From the NCBI RefSeq assembly GCF_031085165.1, contig NZ_JAVHTY010000004.1, positions 1-64,000 of the forward strand: 64,000 nucleotides of DNA, given 5' to 3'. The first letter of the stretch is position 1. Every line of letters begins with the position of its first letter. Below the pieces are notes generated by a model. That model was not told where the DNA came from and made no database searches. It was given only the letters and a program-made list of their open reading frames with translations. The translations under genes and the position numbers were made by a program. This DNA comes from Pseudomonas sp. 102515 (lineage in GTDB: Bacteria; Pseudomonadota; Gammaproteobacteria; Pseudomonadales; Pseudomonadaceae). This document shows positions 29,426 to 38,583 of this stretch, in pieces.

Positions 29426-30943
29426 TCAGGTCGGTCGTACCCGTGGACGATTGGCGAAGGTGCCGATGGCGCGCTCGATGCAGGTGAAGGTCTTGTCCAG
29501 CGCCGCGGTCCGACGGGGATCCGCCGGCTGCAGTTCGCTGTCCAGGATCGCCAGCAGCACCACCCGCTCGCCAAAGCCCAGGCTGCGCAGCCACAGCCGT
29601 TCGTTGCTGAACAGCCGGCGCAGATCGGCGGGCAGGTGCGGCGCGAAGCGCGCTCGGTTGCCGTCATCGATGCGCAGCTGGCCGGGGCTGCCGAACAGCG
29701 TGGCCAGCAGCGGGTGGCTGGCGATGTCCAGTTGCAGACCGGGGGCGTCGTCCAGGCCATGGTGCAGCTGGACATTGCCCTTCTGGCCGTTGCGATCCGG
29801 GGTCAGCAGCAGCAGCCGCGGCAGGCCGCAGGTCACCAGCGCATGGCGGGCGCAATCGAACAGCTGGGGCAGGGTGGCGAAGGCGCTGGGCGTGTGCAGC
29901 AGCTGCTCGCAGAGTCCGCGCCAGCGCTGGGCCTGACTCTCGCTGGCGACCTGCACCCGGGGCACCGGCTTGAGGCGCCGTTCGCCCGGTGGCCAGACCA
30001 GGCCTTCGGCCGGGTGCCAGAGGCCGGGCCGGGCATGGCGCTGGGCATCCTGCACCGCCAGTTCATGGCTGCGACTCTGCACCCGCGCCAGCGGCAGTTG
30101 CAGGTAGAGGGCGCTGAAACGCTGCCAGCGCAGGGTGTGGGGGCCGTCCCAGGCATGGTGGCTGGCCAGGGCCAGCCCGTTGGCCAGCAGGATGGTGTTG
30201 CCGGGATGGGTCAGCCAGCGCCGCAGATCGGGGTCGTCGTCGAGGCGCTGCTGCTGTTCGAGGGGATCGTCGCCATGGGCGATGTGCAGCGCCCTGACCA
30301 GCTGCCGGCGATCCTGGTCCAGCAGGCGATAGCCCTCCACGATCCATTCGGGCAGTTGCCAGTGGCGGGCCAGCGCCTGGCACAGGCGGATCGCCGGCAC
30401 GCCGAGCAGCTCGCGCTCGACCCTGAGCGCCGGTTCGCCCTCGCCCAGCACCCGCCGCTCCCATTCCTCGAAGAGTTCCGGATAGCGGGTCGCCAGCGGC
30501 CAGAGCGGCGCCAGAAAGAGCAGGGCGGCCAGGCGGATGTCCGGCCACAGCCGCGCCAGGGGCACGCCGAACAGGCCCAGCCCCAGGGTCATGGCGTGCT
30601 GGCTGACCAGGCACAGCTGTCGCAGCGGACGCGGCAGGCGCTCCTCGGACAGGGTCGGCTGGCGGGCGATCAGGTACTCCGCCGGCCCGAGACCGACGCG
30701 GCCGAGCACGGCCTCCAGACTGGCGGCCGGATCGCCGAGGCTGGCATGGCCGCGATTGGCCTCGCGCAGCAGGGCCAGCGCCAGGGGGGGGGACTCGCAG
30801 AGCCGTTCGGCGATCTCATGCAACGTGAGACGGCCATCGGCCAGGGCTCGGCGCAGACGCTCCGCGGTGGCGGTGGCCACCGGCAGGCGCACGCCTTCCA
30901 GGTGTTTGACCCAGTCTTCGACGGTGTTCGGGCGGCTGGACAT
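29426..30943 (-). CDS. HDOD domain protein (PA4955-like)
   Basis: A 505-aa cytoplasmic protein with an N-terminal HDOD-type helical region (about 10-250; LCESPPLALALLREANRGHASLGDPAASLEAVLGRVG) lacking HD metal residues, followed by a C-terminal part resembling a GAF-like sensor (FATLPQLFDCARHALVTCGLPRLLLL). HDOD proteins serve in signalling, often with c-di-GMP. The coding strand has a run of eight C's at about codon 51-53 (complement of 30784-30791), which could slip. It lies 59 bp before rhdA on the same strand. Confidence 0.8.
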   Translation of the reverse strand: MSSRPNTVEDWVKHLEGVRLPVATATAERLRRALADGRLTLHEIAERLCESPPLALALLREANRGHASLGDPAASLEAVLGRVGLGPAEYLIARQPTLSEERLPRPLRQLCLVSQHAMTLGLGLFGVPLARLWPDIRLAALLFLAPLWPLATRYPELFEEWERRVLGEGEPALRVERELLGVPAIRLCQALARHWQLPEWIVEGYRLLDQDRRQLVRALHIAHGDDPLEQQQRLDDDPDLRRWLTHPGNTILLANGLALASHHAWDGPHTLRWQRFSALYLQLPLARVQSRSHELAVQDAQRHARPGLWHPAEGLVWPPGERRLKPVPRVQVASESQAQRWRGLCEQLLHTPSAFATLPQLFDCARHALVTCGLPRLLLLTPDRNGQKGNVQLHHGLDDAPGLQLDIASHPLLATLFGSPGQLRIDDGNRARFAPHLPADLRRLFSNERLWLRSLGFGERVVLLAILDSELQPADPRRTAALDKTFTCIERAIGTFANRPRVRPT

Positions 30944-31060
30944 ACGACGGTCGCCTTGAAATTTGATGAAAGGCCTTCAGTCCGGGGCGCCGGGTCCGAT
31001 AAAGGGGACGTGAGGGCAGATCCTCGGCTCAATTTTCCTTAGCACACAGTATTCCCAACC

Positions 31061-31912
31061 ATGGCAAAAATCATCGGCATCATCGTGATATTCGCGGCTG
31101 TCCTCGGCGGCTACATCCTCGCGCATGGCAAGATCGCCGCGATCATCCAGCCGCTCGAGGTCCTGATCATCGGCGGTGCCGCCCTGGGGGCCTTCCTGCA
31201 GGCCAACCCGGGCAGCACCTTCATGCAGGTGTTCAAGAAGTCGCTGAAGATGTTCGGCAATCGCTTCACCCACGCCTTCTACCTGGACGTGCTCAAGCTG
31301 CTCTACGAGATCCTCAACAAGAGCCGCCGCGAGGGCATGATGTCCATCGAGGCGGACGTGGAGGATCCCAAGGCCAGTCCGATCTTCAGCAAGTACCCGA
31401 ACATCCTCAAGGATGAGCGGATGACCGCCTACGTCGCCGACTACCTGCGGCTGATGTCCTCCGGCAACATGGCCCCCCACGAGCTGGAAGGCCTGTTCGA
31501 CATGGAGCTGGCCGGTATCAAGGAAGAGCTGGAGCATCCGTCCCACGCGGTATCGCGGGTCGCCGACGGCCTGCCCGGCTTCGGCATCGTCGCCGCGGTG
31601 CTGGGCATCGTGATCACCATGGGCATGCTCGGCGAGGGTGACCAGGCGGCCATCGGTGGCCACGTCGGCGCCGCCCTGGTGGGTACCTTCCTCGGTATTC
31701 TCGCCGCCTACGGCTTCTTCGGTCCCCTGGCGACCTGCCTGGAGCACGACGCCAAGGAAGAACTCAATGTGCTGGAGGCCATCAAGGCCTGCCTGGTCGC
31801 CGCTGCCAGCGGCATGCCGCCCACCGTCGCCGTGGAGTTCGGCCGCAAGGTGCTGTTCCCGGCGCACCGGCCGTCCTTCAGTGAGCTCGAGCAGGCGATG
31901 CGGGGCAGCTGA
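31061..31912 (+). CDS. motA: Flagellar stator protein MotA
   Basis: A 283-aa inner-membrane protein, the proton-channel subunit of the flagellar stator. It has four helices, starting MAKIIGIIVIFAAVLGGYILAHG and with the late pair DGLPGFGIVAAVLGIVITM and GTFLGILAAYGFFGPLA; the cytoplasmic loop holds charged residues such as in DERMTAY. No Shine-Dalgarno is visible in the 20 bases before the ATG, yet the start is fixed by homology. It overlaps motB by one base. Confidence 0.96.
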   Translation: MAKIIGIIVIFAAVLGGYILAHGKIAAIIQPLEVLIIGGAALGAFLQANPGSTFMQVFKKSLKMFGNRFTHAFYLDVLKLLYEILNKSRREGMMSIEADVEDPKASPIFSKYPNILKDERMTAYVADYLRLMSSGNMAPHELEGLFDMELAGIKEELEHPSHAVSRVADGLPGFGIVAAVLGIVITMGMLGEGDQAAIGGHVGAALVGTFLGILAAYGFFGPLATCLEHDAKEELNVLEAIKACLVAAASGMPPTVAVEFGRKVLFPAHRPSFSELEQAMRGS

Positions 31913-33072
31913 TGGACAACAACCAGCCGATCATCGTCAAGCGCATCAAGAAGAGCGCCGCCGGCCACCACGGCGGCGCCTGGAAGATCGCCTTCGCCGA
32001 CTTCGCCACCGCCATGATGGCGTTCTTCCTGGTGCTCTGGCTGATGTCCTCGGCCACCCCGGAGCAGAAGAAGGCCATCGCCGGCTACTTCCAGGATCCG
32101 ATCGGCTTCACCGAAAGTGCCAGCCCCTATGTCATCGACCTGGGCGGCACCCCGACGCCGGCGCCTGACCGCACCCTGAATCCCGAGATCCAGGCGCAGC
32201 CGGATTCGACCCAGAACAAGGTCAATCCGGACATGCAGGAACGCGCCGACCCCAACGACTCCAACCGCGTCACGCCCGACCCGACCCAGGCGCCCGATCC
32301 GTCCGACAAGCGCCAGCCCAACGACGCCGCCCAGCAGCAGAAGGATGCCAGCCAGGCGAAGATGGATCCGAGCCAGGCGGAAAAGCTCGCCGAGCAGGTC
32401 GACAAGGAGCGCCTGGAGCTGTTGCTGCAGGAGCTGCAGAACAAGATCGAGCAGAATCCGGAATTGCAGAAATTCAAGGACCAGATCCTGCTGGAAATCA
32501 CCCAGGACGGCCTGCGCATCCAGATCGTCGATGCCGACAACCGGCCGATGTTCGACTCCGGCAGTCCGCGGCTGAAGTCCTATTTCGAGGACATCCTGCT
32601 GGCCATGGCCGACACCATCCGCCAGGTGCCGAACAAGATCAGCATCAGCGGCCATACCGACGCGGCGCGCTACAACGGCAAGGGCGACTTCAGCAACTGG
32701 GAGTTGTCCGCCGGCCGCGCCAACGCCGCACGTCGGGCGCTGGTGGCCGGTGGCTATCCGGAAGACCAGGTGGCGCGGATCGTCGGCTATGCCTCTTCGG
32801 CACCCTTCGATCGCGAGCATCCGCTCAATCCGGTCAACCGCCGCATCGACATCATCGTGCTGACCAAGAAGGCCCAGCAGGCCATCGAAGGCCGCGCCGG
32901 CGGCAACCAGGCGCCCAAGCCCGCGGCTGGCGCCGCACCGGCGGCGGGCCGGAGCGGGGTCTCCAGTGGTGGCGTCAGCGCCACCGGCAACCTGGCGCAA
33001 CCCATCAACAACGCGGCCTTCAAGCAGCAGGTCAATGCCTTCGATGCCGGCGTCATCCAGGGCAAGCCCTGA
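31912..33072 (+). CDS. motB: Flagellar stator protein MotB
   Basis: A 386-aa protein, peptidoglycan-anchoring partner of MotA. One helix near residues 25-45 contains the proton-carrying aspartate (FADFATAMMAFFLVLWLMS). A long Pro/Asp/Gln-rich linker (about 75-165) follows, then an OmpA-like peptidoglycan-binding domain (SGHTDAARYNG, LSAGRANAARRALV, NRRIDIIVL). It is longer than the 347-aa PAO1 protein as I remember it, mainly through the linker and a glycine/alanine-rich tail. Translationally coupled to motA. Confidence 0.95.
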   Translation: MDNNQPIIVKRIKKSAAGHHGGAWKIAFADFATAMMAFFLVLWLMSSATPEQKKAIAGYFQDPIGFTESASPYVIDLGGTPTPAPDRTLNPEIQAQPDSTQNKVNPDMQERADPNDSNRVTPDPTQAPDPSDKRQPNDAAQQQKDASQAKMDPSQAEKLAEQVDKERLELLLQELQNKIEQNPELQKFKDQILLEITQDGLRIQIVDADNRPMFDSGSPRLKSYFEDILLAMADTIRQVPNKISISGHTDAARYNGKGDFSNWELSAGRANAARRALVAGGYPEDQVARIVGYASSAPFDREHPLNPVNRRIDIIVLTKKAQQAIEGRAGGNQAPKPAAGAAPAAGRSGVSSGGVSATGNLAQPINNAAFKQQVNAFDAGVIQGKP

Positions 33073-33235
33073 ACGGCCGCGGTGATCGATAGGAAAATTC
33101 GCTGCTAGCGTTCGGTTTTTTCGTCCGTTGGCCTGCGCAGGGCTGGTTAAGCTGCAGGGGTTTCATGCCGGATCGGGCACCTTGCGCCCTGGCGCGCGGT
33201 CTCCCGATCTCCGATTCCCTTGCAGGAGCTTTCCG

Positions 33236-33835
33236 ATGAACAACGCCTTTATCGACACCATCAAGCGCCGCCGCAGCCAGTATGCGTTGGGCAAGAATCT
33301 ACCGCTGGCCCAGGACCAGGTCACCGCGCTGATCCAGGACGCGGTCAAGCTGTCGCCTTCCGCCTTCAACTCGCAGAGCTCGCGCGCGGTGATCCTGTTC
33401 GGCGCCGAGAGCGACAAGTTCTGGGGCTTCGTCATGCAGGCGCTGCGGCAGATCGTGCCGGCCGACGCCTTCACCGCCACCGAAGGCAAGATCAACAGCT
33501 TCGCGGCCGGCGCCGGCACCGTGCTGTTCTATGAGGATCGGCATGTCGTTGCCGGCCTGCAGGACAAGTATCCGGCCTACGCCGACAACTTCCCCATCTG
33601 GTCGGAGCAGGCCAGCGGCATCGCCCAGTTCTCGGTGTGGACGGCCCTGGCCAATGCCGGCATCGGCGCCAGCCTGCAGCACTACAATCCGCTGCCCGAC
33701 GCCCTGGCCGCTGCCGAGTGGAAGCTGCCGGAGACCTGGCACCTGCGCGCCCAGATGCCCTTCGGCTCCAACGAGGGCGACTTCCCCGAGAAGGGCTTCA
33801 TGGACGATGCCGAGCGCTTCCGCGTCTTTGGCTGA
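33236..33835 (+). CDS. Nitroreductase family protein
   Basis: A 199-aa FMN-dependent nitroreductase-like protein. The N-terminal block FIDTIKRRRSQYALGKNLPL binds the FMN phosphate, and KLSPSAFNSQSSRAVILFG is diagnostic of the oxygen-insensitive/HBN1 group. It probably reduces quinones, nitro compounds or similar acceptors with NAD(P)H. I start at 33236, preceded by AGGAGC, as the preceding residues in the frame are not conserved. It converges with rsgA and lies 163 bp after motB. Confidence 0.87.
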   Translation: MNNAFIDTIKRRRSQYALGKNLPLAQDQVTALIQDAVKLSPSAFNSQSSRAVILFGAESDKFWGFVMQALRQIVPADAFTATEGKINSFAAGAGTVLFYEDRHVVAGLQDKYPAYADNFPIWSEQASGIAQFSVWTALANAGIGASLQHYNPLPDALAAAEWKLPETWHLRAQMPFGSNEGDFPEKGFMDDAERFRVFG

Positions 33836-33857
33836 TGGTCGTTGACTGATACAAGAA

Positions 33858-33879
33858 AACGCCGGGCTTGCCCGGCGTT
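33858..33879. terminator. Bidirectional terminator between nitroreductase and rsgA
   Basis: AACGCCGGG / CCCGGCGTT stem with a CTTG loop. On the minus strand it is followed by TTTTCTTGT directly after the rsgA stop; on the plus strand only TT follows. It can serve both converging genes, best for rsgA. Confidence 0.8.
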
Positions 33880-33883
33880 GTGC

Positions 33884-34906
33884 TTAGTAGCGTGACTCGC
33901 CTTCGAGGCTGGCCAGGATATGCCGGTAACTGGCCATCCGCTGCGGATGGATGTCACCGCGCTCCAGGGCGGCGAGCAGGGCACAGCCAGGCTCGCGCTC
34001 GTGCTTGCAGTCGCGGAAACGGCAGTGGCCGAGGTAGTCGCCGAATTCCTTGAAGCCGGCTTCGACGTCGTCACGGCTGACGTGGCTGAGGCCGAATTCG
34101 CGGATGCCGGGCGAGTCGATCAGATCGCCGCCATCGGGAAAGTGGAAGAGCCGGGCGGTGGTGGTGGTGTGGGTGCCCTTGTTGGTCAGCTCGGACAGCG
34201 GCCCGACGCGGGTATCGACGCCCGGCAACAGGGCATTCACCAGCGATGACTTGCCCACCCCCGATTGACCGACGAAGACACTGACGTGCTCGTCCAGCTC
34301 GCTCTTGAGCTGGTCCATGCTCAGGCCGTTGTGGGCCGAGACCTCCAGCAGCGGATAGTCCAGCTCGCGGTAGACGCCCAGCAGTTCGTCCAGCGCCGGG
34401 CCGTTGTGCGCGTCGATCAGGTCGGCCTTGTTGAGCAGCAGCAGCGGCTGGATGCCGGCATGCTCGGCGGCCACCAGGTAGCGGTCGATGAGATTGGCGT
34501 GAGGCGTGGGTAGCGGGGCGAAGACGATCACCAGGCGGTCGACGTTGGCCGCCACCGGCTTGAGCAGGCCGCGCATGTCCGGCCGGCAGATCTCCGAACG
34601 GCGCGGCAACTGGGCGACGATGACGCCGTTGCTCTGGAGGCTGGGACGAAATACCACCCGGTCGCCGGTGACCAGGGTCGGCAGGTTGGCGCGCAGGTGA
34701 CAGCGCTGCAGCTGGCCTTCGTCATCCTCGACCTCCACCTGGACACCGAAGTGGGCGATCACCAGGCCTTGTTGCTCCGGTCCCAGATCGCCGCCTTCGA
34801 GTTCGTCGATCAGCTTGGATTCGCGCTTTTCCGCGCGAGCGGCGCGTTCGGTCTGGATTTTCTCGATCCGCCAGCTCTGGCGACGGGTCAGGTGGCGTTT
34901 GGCCAT
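33884..34906 (-). CDS. rsgA: Small ribosomal subunit biogenesis GTPase RsgA
   Basis: A 340-aa circularly permuted GTPase: an N-terminal OB-fold (about 60-120), then G4 NKAD, G1 [12 protein letters not shown] and G3 DSPG in the swapped order, and a zinc knuckle at the end ([14 protein letters not shown]). It binds the 30S subunit late in maturation. Basic residues at the N-terminus ([13 protein letters not shown]) are typical of the gammaproteobacterial form. I start at the ATG at 34906. It is transcribed opposite to the methyltransferase and orn, and 94 bp separate it from the divergent methyltransferase gene. Confidence 0.96.
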   Translation of the reverse strand: MAKRHLTRRQSWRIEKIQTERAARAEKRESKLIDELEGGDLGPEQQGLVIAHFGVQVEVEDDEGQLQRCHLRANLPTLVTGDRVVFRPSLQSNGVIVAQLPRRSEICRPDMRGLLKPVAANVDRLVIVFAPLPTPHANLIDRYLVAAEHAGIQPLLLLNKADLIDAHNGPALDELLGVYRELDYPLLEVSAHNGLSMDQLKSELDEHVSVFVGQSGVGKSSLVNALLPGVDTRVGPLSELTNKGTHTTTTARLFHFPDGGDLIDSPGIREFGLSHVSRDDVEAGFKEFGDYLGHCRFRDCKHEREPGCALLAALERGDIHPQRMASYRHILASLEGESRY

Positions 34907-35000
34907 GGGATATCCGCGGGTTTCAGGACCGCTGAGTCTAGCATTGGCCGCCTCTCGCGGATTACCTAAACTTGGCGTACCTCGTCGCTCCGGAGCCTCC

Positions 35001-35771
35001 ATGCTGGCCCATCTCGCCTCGCGCTATCCGCTGTTGCTGGCCGTGCTGGTGCAACTGGCCGCCCTGGTGGTCGCCGTCGTCGGCATTCGCCTGTGGGCCG
35101 GCTTCGCCGGCCAGCGCCCCTCGCTGCTGGCGCTGGTCTGCCTGCAGGCGGTACTGGCGGCCCTGTTGGGCGAGCTGCTGGGGCTCGCCCGCTGGTGGGC
35201 GTTCATCAATCTGCTGTTTGTCCCGGCGCTCTACCTGGTCAGCGGTCGCGGACTCTCGGCGGGCATCGCCGCACTCGGCTTCCTGCTGCTCCTGCTGCTG
35301 AACTGGAACAGCCTGCGCGAGCGGGTACCGCTCTACCTTACCGGCCGCCAGACCCGCGAGCGGCTGGCCGAACTGCTCGCCGAGCGCGAGCCGACCTTTC
35401 GCTTCGTCGACCTGGGCTGCGGCCTGGGCGATACCCTGGTCGAGCTGTCCCGGCGCTTTCCCCAGGCCACCTTCGTTGGCGTGGAGACGGCGCCGCTGAG
35501 TTTCGCCCTGGCCTGGCTGCGCTGCCTGCCACGGCGCAACTGTCAGGTGCGCTATCGCGATCTCTGGCGGGTGGAGCTGGGCGAATTCGATGTCGTCTAC
35601 TGCTTTCTCTCGCCGGCGCCCATGCCACGCCTGGGCGACAAGGCCCGCACGGAGCAGCGCGCCGGCAGCTGGCTGGTCAGCAACACCTTCGAGATTCCCG
35701 GCCAGCCGGCGGACAGGGTGCTGGAGGTAGGCGACCTGCGTGGCAGCCGGCTGCTGCTCTGGCGCCGGTAG
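35001..35771 (+). CDS. Membrane-anchored SAM-dependent methyltransferase
   Basis: A 256-aa protein. The first 100 residues hold three or four hydrophobic helices ([46 protein letters not shown]), and a class I methyltransferase fold follows with motif [17 protein letters not shown] and [10 protein letters not shown]. The combination of membrane helices and a Rossmann methyltransferase is known for a family of unknown function in pseudomonads. Substrate unknown. Starts at the ATG at 35001. Followed by orn with 50 bp between. Confidence 0.8.
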   Translation: MLAHLASRYPLLLAVLVQLAALVVAVVGIRLWAGFAGQRPSLLALVCLQAVLAALLGELLGLARWWAFINLLFVPALYLVSGRGLSAGIAALGFLLLLLLNWNSLRERVPLYLTGRQTRERLAELLAEREPTFRFVDLGCGLGDTLVELSRRFPQATFVGVETAPLSFALAWLRCLPRRNCQVRYRDLWRVELGEFDVVYCFLSPAPMPRLGDKARTEQRAGSWLVSNTFEIPGQPADRVLEVGDLRGSRLLLWRR

Positions 35772-35821
35772 GTGCGCGGCAGGCGCGCTGCTACACTGGT
35801 GCCATCATCAAGGAGTTCACC

Positions 35822-36370
35822 ATGACCGCCCCCAATCCGCAGCACCTGATCTGGATCGACCTGGAAATGACCGGCCTGGATCCGGATCGGGACGTGATCA
35901 TCGAGATGGCCACCATCGTCACCGACAGCGACCTCAATGTGCTGGCCGAAGGCCCGGTGCTGGCCATCCATCAGTCGGACGAGATCCTGGCTGGCATGGA
36001 CGAGTGGAATACCCGTCAGCACGGTGGCTCGGGGCTGACCCAGCGGGTGCGCGAGAGCACCGTCGACACCGCCCAGGCCGAGGCCCTGACCCTGGAATTC
36101 CTGCAGCAGTGGGTGCCCAAGGGCAAGTCGCCGATCTGCGGCAACAGCATCTGCCAGGATCGCCGCTTCCTCTATCGTCGCATGCCGGAGCTGGAAGCCT
36201 ATTTCCACTACCGCAACCTGGACGTCTCCACCCTCAAGGAACTGGCCGCGCGCTGGGCGCCCCATGTGCGTGACGGCGTGAAGAAGTGCGGCAGCCACCT
36301 GGCGCTGGACGACATCCGCGATTCCATCGCCGAGCTGCGGCACTACCGCGAGCACTTCATCAAGGTCTGA
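35822..36370 (+). CDS. orn: Oligoribonuclease
   Basis: A 182-aa DEDDh 3'-5' exonuclease that degrades short RNAs, including pGpG from c-di-GMP breakdown. Motifs: [15 protein letters not shown] (first DE), [17 protein letters not shown] (third), and the late [16 protein letters not shown] with its active-site residues. The start at 35822 follows AAGGAG. A likely minus 10 TACACT lies 30 bases upstream. It is followed after 13 bases by the UPF0126 gene. Its presence matters to the c-di-GMP proteins encoded at 23.7-31 kb. Confidence 0.96.
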   Translation: MTAPNPQHLIWIDLEMTGLDPDRDVIIEMATIVTDSDLNVLAEGPVLAIHQSDEILAGMDEWNTRQHGGSGLTQRVRESTVDTAQAEALTLEFLQQWVPKGKSPICGNSICQDRRFLYRRMPELEAYFHYRNLDVSTLKELAARWAPHVRDGVKKCGSHLALDDIRDSIAELRHYREHFIKV

Positions 36371-36383
36371 CGGCCACCCGTCC

Positions 36384-37001
36384 GTGCTGCTGTCCATCCT
36401 CTACCTAGTCGCCATCACCGCCGAGGCCATGACCGGCGCCCTGTCCGCTGGGCGCCGCGGCATGGACCTGTTCGGCGTGGCGCTGATCGCCAGCGTCACC
36501 GCCCTCGGTGGCGGCTCGGTGCGTGATGTCCTGCTGGGACACTATCCGCTGGGCTGGGTAAAGCACCCGGAGTACCTCGCGCTCACCGTTGGCGCGGGCC
36601 TCGCCACCGTAGCCATCGCGCGGGTCATGCGCTACCTGCGCCGGCTGTTCCTGGTGCTCGACGCCCTGGGCCTGGTGGCCTTTACCGTGATCGGCTGCCA
36701 GGTGGCCCTGGAGATGGGCCTGAGTCCGGCCATCGTCATCGTCAGTGGGACCCTGACCGGCACCTGTGGCGGCATCCTGCGCGACATCCTCTGCAACGAC
36801 GTACCTCTGATCCTCAGGCGCGAACTCTATGCCAGCGTGGCGGTACTCTCCGCCGGCTGCTACCTGCTCTGCCGCCCTTGGCTCGGCGAAGAGCAGGCGC
36901 TGCTCATCACCCTGGCCGCGGGGTTGCTGCTGCGCCTGCTGGCGTTGAGATTCAACTGGCGGATGCCGACCTTCACCTATCCGGACGATCCCCACGGCTA
37001 A
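36384..37001 (+). CDS. UPF0126 / TRIC-type cation channel protein
   Basis: A 205-aa membrane protein with seven helices in two similar halves, each containing a glycine-rich turn (GGGSVRDVLLG and CGGILRDILCNDVPLIL) characteristic of the UPF0126 family related to TRIC potassium channels. It starts at GTG 36384. It is the second gene after orn and may share its transcript. The PAO1 neighbourhood as I recall it has queG next to orn, so this gene is an insertion or a variant there. Confidence 0.83.
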   Translation: MLLSILYLVAITAEAMTGALSAGRRGMDLFGVALIASVTALGGGSVRDVLLGHYPLGWVKHPEYLALTVGAGLATVAIARVMRYLRRLFLVLDALGLVAFTVIGCQVALEMGLSPAIVIVSGTLTGTCGGILRDILCNDVPLILRRELYASVAVLSAGCYLLCRPWLGEEQALLITLAAGLLLRLLALRFNWRMPTFTYPDDPHG

Positions 37002-37098
37002 GGCAGTGACGTATTGCGCGGTATGGCGCTGAAAGAGTTGTCCCAGAGGCTTTTGTGCGGCACGTACCAGCCCCCGGTGGCCGATAGGGATACCGGTC

Positions 37099-37449
37099 AT
37101 GTCTGGAAAGCCTGCTGCTCGCCCGGGCGACGCCGTCGCCTGCCCCAAATGCGGTACCACCGCCCTGATCCAGGGCTCCCCCGATGTCGCTTTCGATGGC
37201 CTGCCCGCCGTCACCCTCGGCCATGCCTGCGGCTGTGGCGCGGTCCTGAGCGGCGCGGTCATCCCCAACGTCCTGATCAACGGCCGGCCTGCAGCGGTGC
37301 TCGGCAGTGCCACGAGCCATGGCGGCGTGGTAATCGGCGGCTCGGGCAGCGTCATCATCGGCCTGGACGCAGGCGGCGCGACCGAGGGCGCCTGCGCGAG
37401 GGGCGAAAGCGCCGATCCCCTGCACCATGGTAGGGCCCTGAGCGCCTAG
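37099..37449 (+). CDS. PAAR-domain protein, orphan
   Basis: A 116-aa protein with a PAAR-like repeat structure: MSGKPAARPGDAV, GSPDVAFDGLPAVTLGHACGCGAV, VLINGRPAAVLGSATSHGG, and VVIGGSGSVIIG. PAAR proteins cap the VgrG spike of the type VI secretion system and bind a metal. The four cysteines (C15, C18, C44, C46) are placed for an extra zinc site. The tail of about 25 residues is too short to be a toxin. No vgrG, hcp or tss gene is in the window, so it is an orphan tip or part of a scattered set. AGGGA precedes the ATG. It converges with queG. Confidence 0.8.
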   Translation: MSGKPAARPGDAVACPKCGTTALIQGSPDVAFDGLPAVTLGHACGCGAVLSGAVIPNVLINGRPAAVLGSATSHGGVVIGGSGSVIIGLDAGGATEGACARGESADPLHHGRALSA

Positions 37450-37457
37450 GCCGCCGC

Positions 37458-38522
37458 TCAGACCGCGCCGTGTCGCTGCAGCGCCCACTCCACGTGCTCG
37501 CGTACCAGGGGCGAGGGATGTTCGCGCTGCAGCTTCAGGGCTTCCAGTACCGGGATACTGGTCGGTGCATTGCCCAGGCCCACGGCCAGGTTGCGCAGCC
37601 AGCGTTCGTAGCCGGCGCGGCGGAGCGGCGAGCCTTCGGTGCGGCTGAGGAATTCGGCTTCGGTCCAGCGGAAGAGCTCGGCCAGGCTGGCGCTGTCCAG
37701 GCTATGGCGCGGTTGGAAATCGCCTTCGGCGGTGGGCTTGGCGAAGCGGTTCCAGGGGCAGACCAGCTGGCAGTCGTCGCAGCCGAAGACCCGATTGCCG
37801 ATCAAGGGGCGCAGCTCCGGCGGAATGCTGCCCTTGAACTCGATGGTCAGGTAGGAAATGCAGCGCCGGGCGTCGAGCTGATAAGGGCCGACGAAGGCCT
37901 GGGTCGGGCAGATGTCCAGGCAGGCGCGACAGGTGCCGCAGTGGTCGCGCGGGGTGGGTTCGTCCACCGGCAGCGGCACGTCGACGAAGAGTTCACCGAG
38001 AAAGAACCAGCTGCCGGCCTTGCGATTGAGCACCAGGGTGTTCTTGCCGATCCAGCCCAGGCCGGCCTGTTCGGCGATGGCCTTTTCCAGCACCGGCGCG
38101 CTGTCGACGAAGGCGCGATAGCCGAAGGGGCCGATCTCGCCCTGGATGCGCTCGGCGAGGTGCTGCAGGCGCTTGCGGATCAGCTTGTGATAGTCGCGGC
38201 CCAGGGCGTAGCGCGAGACGTAGGCCGCCGTGCCGTCGGCCAGGCGCTCGCTCATGCGGGTATCGCCGGGCAGGTAATCCATGCGCAGGGAAATCACCCT
38301 CAGGGTGCCCGGGACCAGTTCGGCCGGTCGCGAACGTTTGCTGCCGTGCGCGGCCATATAGTCCATCTCGCCGTGGAAACCGGCGGCCAGCCAGCGCTCC
38401 AGATGTTCCTCGTGACGTGCCAGATCCAGCCCGGCGATGCCGGTCTGTTGAAAGCCCAATTCCCGGCCCCAGGTCTTGATGAGGTCGGCCAGGGCGGCGA
38501 GATCGAGAGCGACAGCGGACAT
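37458..38522 (-). CDS. queG: Epoxyqueuosine reductase
   Basis: A 354-aa cobalamin- and iron-sulfur-dependent enzyme making queuosine in tRNA from epoxyqueuosine. Two 4Fe-4S sites: CGTCRACLDICP and CDDCQLVCPWN. Upstream, YALGRDYHKLIRKRL and GWIGKNTLVLNRKAGSWFFLGEL are diagnostic. I start at the ATG at 38522 (MSAVALDLAAL) because upstream residues are not conserved; the ribosome site is weak. It is divergent to nnr across 61 bp. Confidence 0.95.
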   Translation of the reverse strand: MSAVALDLAALADLIKTWGRELGFQQTGIAGLDLARHEEHLERWLAAGFHGEMDYMAAHGSKRSRPAELVPGTLRVISLRMDYLPGDTRMSERLADGTAAYVSRYALGRDYHKLIRKRLQHLAERIQGEIGPFGYRAFVDSAPVLEKAIAEQAGLGWIGKNTLVLNRKAGSWFFLGELFVDVPLPVDEPTPRDHCGTCRACLDICPTQAFVGPYQLDARRCISYLTIEFKGSIPPELRPLIGNRVFGCDDCQLVCPWNRFAKPTAEGDFQPRHSLDSASLAELFRWTEAEFLSRTEGSPLRRAGYERWLRNLAVGLGNAPTSIPVLEALKLQREHPSPLVREHVEWALQRHGAV

Positions 38523-38583
38523 CGATGGGAACGCGCAGGCAGGAGGGCCGCCTATTTTGCCAGACTCCGGAGGCTTTCCCAGC

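Noticed and set aside
30995-31002. TCCGATAA in front of motA as a sigma28 minus 10
   Set aside because: The expected TAAAGTTT-like minus 35 at 11 bases distance is not present (TTCAGTCC there), so a flagellar sigma28 promoter is not supported.
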